A program made the position numbers and the translations under genes. A DNA stretch of 64,000 nt from Isoetes taiwanensis. Its lineage: Eukaryota; Streptophyta; Lycopodiopsida; Isoetales; Isoetaceae. The notes below the pieces were generated by a model that saw only the letters and a list, made by a program, of their open reading frames with translations, did not search any database and had not been told where the DNA came from. Of this stretch, positions 62,944 to 64,000 are shown piece by piece; position 1 is the first letter of the stretch; every line of letters begins with the position of its first letter. The stretch spans positions 10,057,141 through 10,121,140 of the forward strand of contig JAJEKV010000023.1 in NCBI GenBank assembly GCA_021234155.1, given 5' to 3'.

Positions 62944-63050
62944 ATAAATGGCACAAAAAGAACATAGGATAAATGGCACAAATGGCATATTATATTTTAT
63001 TTTTGCACATTTGTGACATCATTTATCCTCCGCCATTTTTGTGCCATTTA
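62944..63050. repeat. MITE-like nested inverted repeat
   Basis: TAAATGGCACAAAAA at 62944-62958 pairs perfectly with TTTTTGTGCCATTTA at 63036-63050. Inside, AGGATAAATG pairs with CATTTATCCT. The ~107-bp unit can fold into one long hairpin. Confidence 0.7.
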
Positions 63051-63984
63051 AACTATCGCTGACACAAAGCATTGAACATGCATGCACATCTTCGTCTATT
63101 TCCAAACAACATTTTGCGCAAATTCGTCGTTTTGAGACCAAATTGGATATGCAGAATCAATCTAATTTTTTTTTTTTTTTTTTGTTGGGGGAGGGGGGGG
63201 ACAGGAATATTCCCCGGACTTGCAGGTCAAGGGTAGGTCATATGGTGTATATAATATTTTTGAACCATCGATCTCAATTTTTTGGCCTCATGTACTCTTA
63301 GTTATGTGCCCCATGCGACCATTGATTTGACCTGGCAGATGGACATAAGCAGGCCGCCTGCCTTTGGGAAAAAAGATATGTTTGGAATATAATGATTTCA
63401 TCCAAGTTTGAACTAGAGACCTTTAATGCGGAACTTGATAACCATTTGAATTATATCACATGTAATAGTGACTATGGACGATAAATTAACAGTTCTGCTA
63501 CTATAGTTGCTACTGAAATACATCAACATATTGTACCTATTGTCTAAAAAAGTTGAGCAATGTCATTTTTGTACAATTTTTTGTGGTTTAATTGGTCACT
63601 AAGACCTTCAGAAAACATGGCCCAAGCGGCCTCAACTACACCCAAGAAAGGGATTAGAGCATGTGGAATCTTATTTTGCATTGAATTTAAGATCTTTTTT
63701 AAATGCTCTCTAGACAATGCAACAAGATATTCTACTTTCAAATTGGTTTCATCCGGATTCAAATTGAAGACTTTTAATATATTGGATTATTGTGATATCA
63801 TCTACACCATATGAATTTTGGTACCAATAGGATTGCGATCCTCCACAAAGTGAAGTAAACAAACTTACTGCCATTGGTATGAAATGCGAGAGGAACTCTA
63901 TTTTGTACTACGTAATAAACGTTTGCTTGAAATTACTGTCAAAATCTGTCACTTTTATAAGGCAGAATATCTTGCAGGTTTCGC
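63051..63984. other. Intergenic stretch
   Basis: No gene is supported. A T-run (63166-63183) followed by a G-run may mark a minus-strand retroposon end, but no target duplication is visible. Confidence 0.35.
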
Positions 63985-64000
63985 GGAGCGGCGCCGCTCC
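63985..64000. repeat. Perfect 16-bp GC palindrome at the window edge
   Basis: GGAGCGGCGCCGCTCC. It is at the very end, so its context is unknown. Confidence 0.7.

Overview
The window looks like nuclear DNA of a land plant with a large, repeat-rich genome. Genes have GT-AG introns, gypsy, copia, LINE, hAT and TRIM relics are frequent, and plant-only families occur (DUF538, EULS-type lectin, U-box ARM repeats). A spliced ARL3-type GTPase reads from about 12.1 kb down to 9.9 kb on the minus strand. ARL3 tracks with cilia and is not known from flowering plants, so I infer a spore-bearing plant with swimming sperm, most likely a fern. That is an inference, not a species call.

Layout. 2.0-3.1 kb holds a decayed beta-class DNA methyltransferase. 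5.0-8.2 kb is a complete LTR element that carries only gag, with an amber codon, two ~97% identical LTRs, a tRNA-iMet primer site and a 5-bp target duplication. A hAT transposase relic follows. 9.9-14.8 kb is a minus-strand series of exons; the last eight encode ARL3 and the upstream ones read in phase into it apart from one TGA. 19.3-26.8 kb is a train of three diverged LINE copies separated by long (CT)n tracts. 31.97-33.44 kb is an intact six-exon gene with two EULS-like beta-trefoil segments. 34.6-38.8 kb holds a chromovirus pol relic and an old LINE that is itself interrupted by a complete 400-bp TRIM. 43.3-45.4 kb is a 19-bp minisatellite of about 110 units that switches orientation once. 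46.2-51.9 kb is a decayed copia element on the minus strand, broken by a small LTR element that carries a piece of a U-box/ARM E3 ligase gene next to a chromodomain. 61.1-61.6 kb is an intact DUF538 gene. The remaining stretches are AT-rich intergenic DNA with minor repeats and orphan exons.

Intact or near-intact host genes are few: ARL3 (start codon unresolved), the EULS-like gene and the DUF538 gene. Most of the remainder is transposon history. The most unusual signals are the (CT)n-linked LINE train with its covarying 3' hairpin, the gene-capturing LTR element, the methyltransferase relic, the ARL3 exon chain and the reiterated 3' splice site in the lectin gene. All splice sites and identities were judged by eye; no alignment or database search was run.
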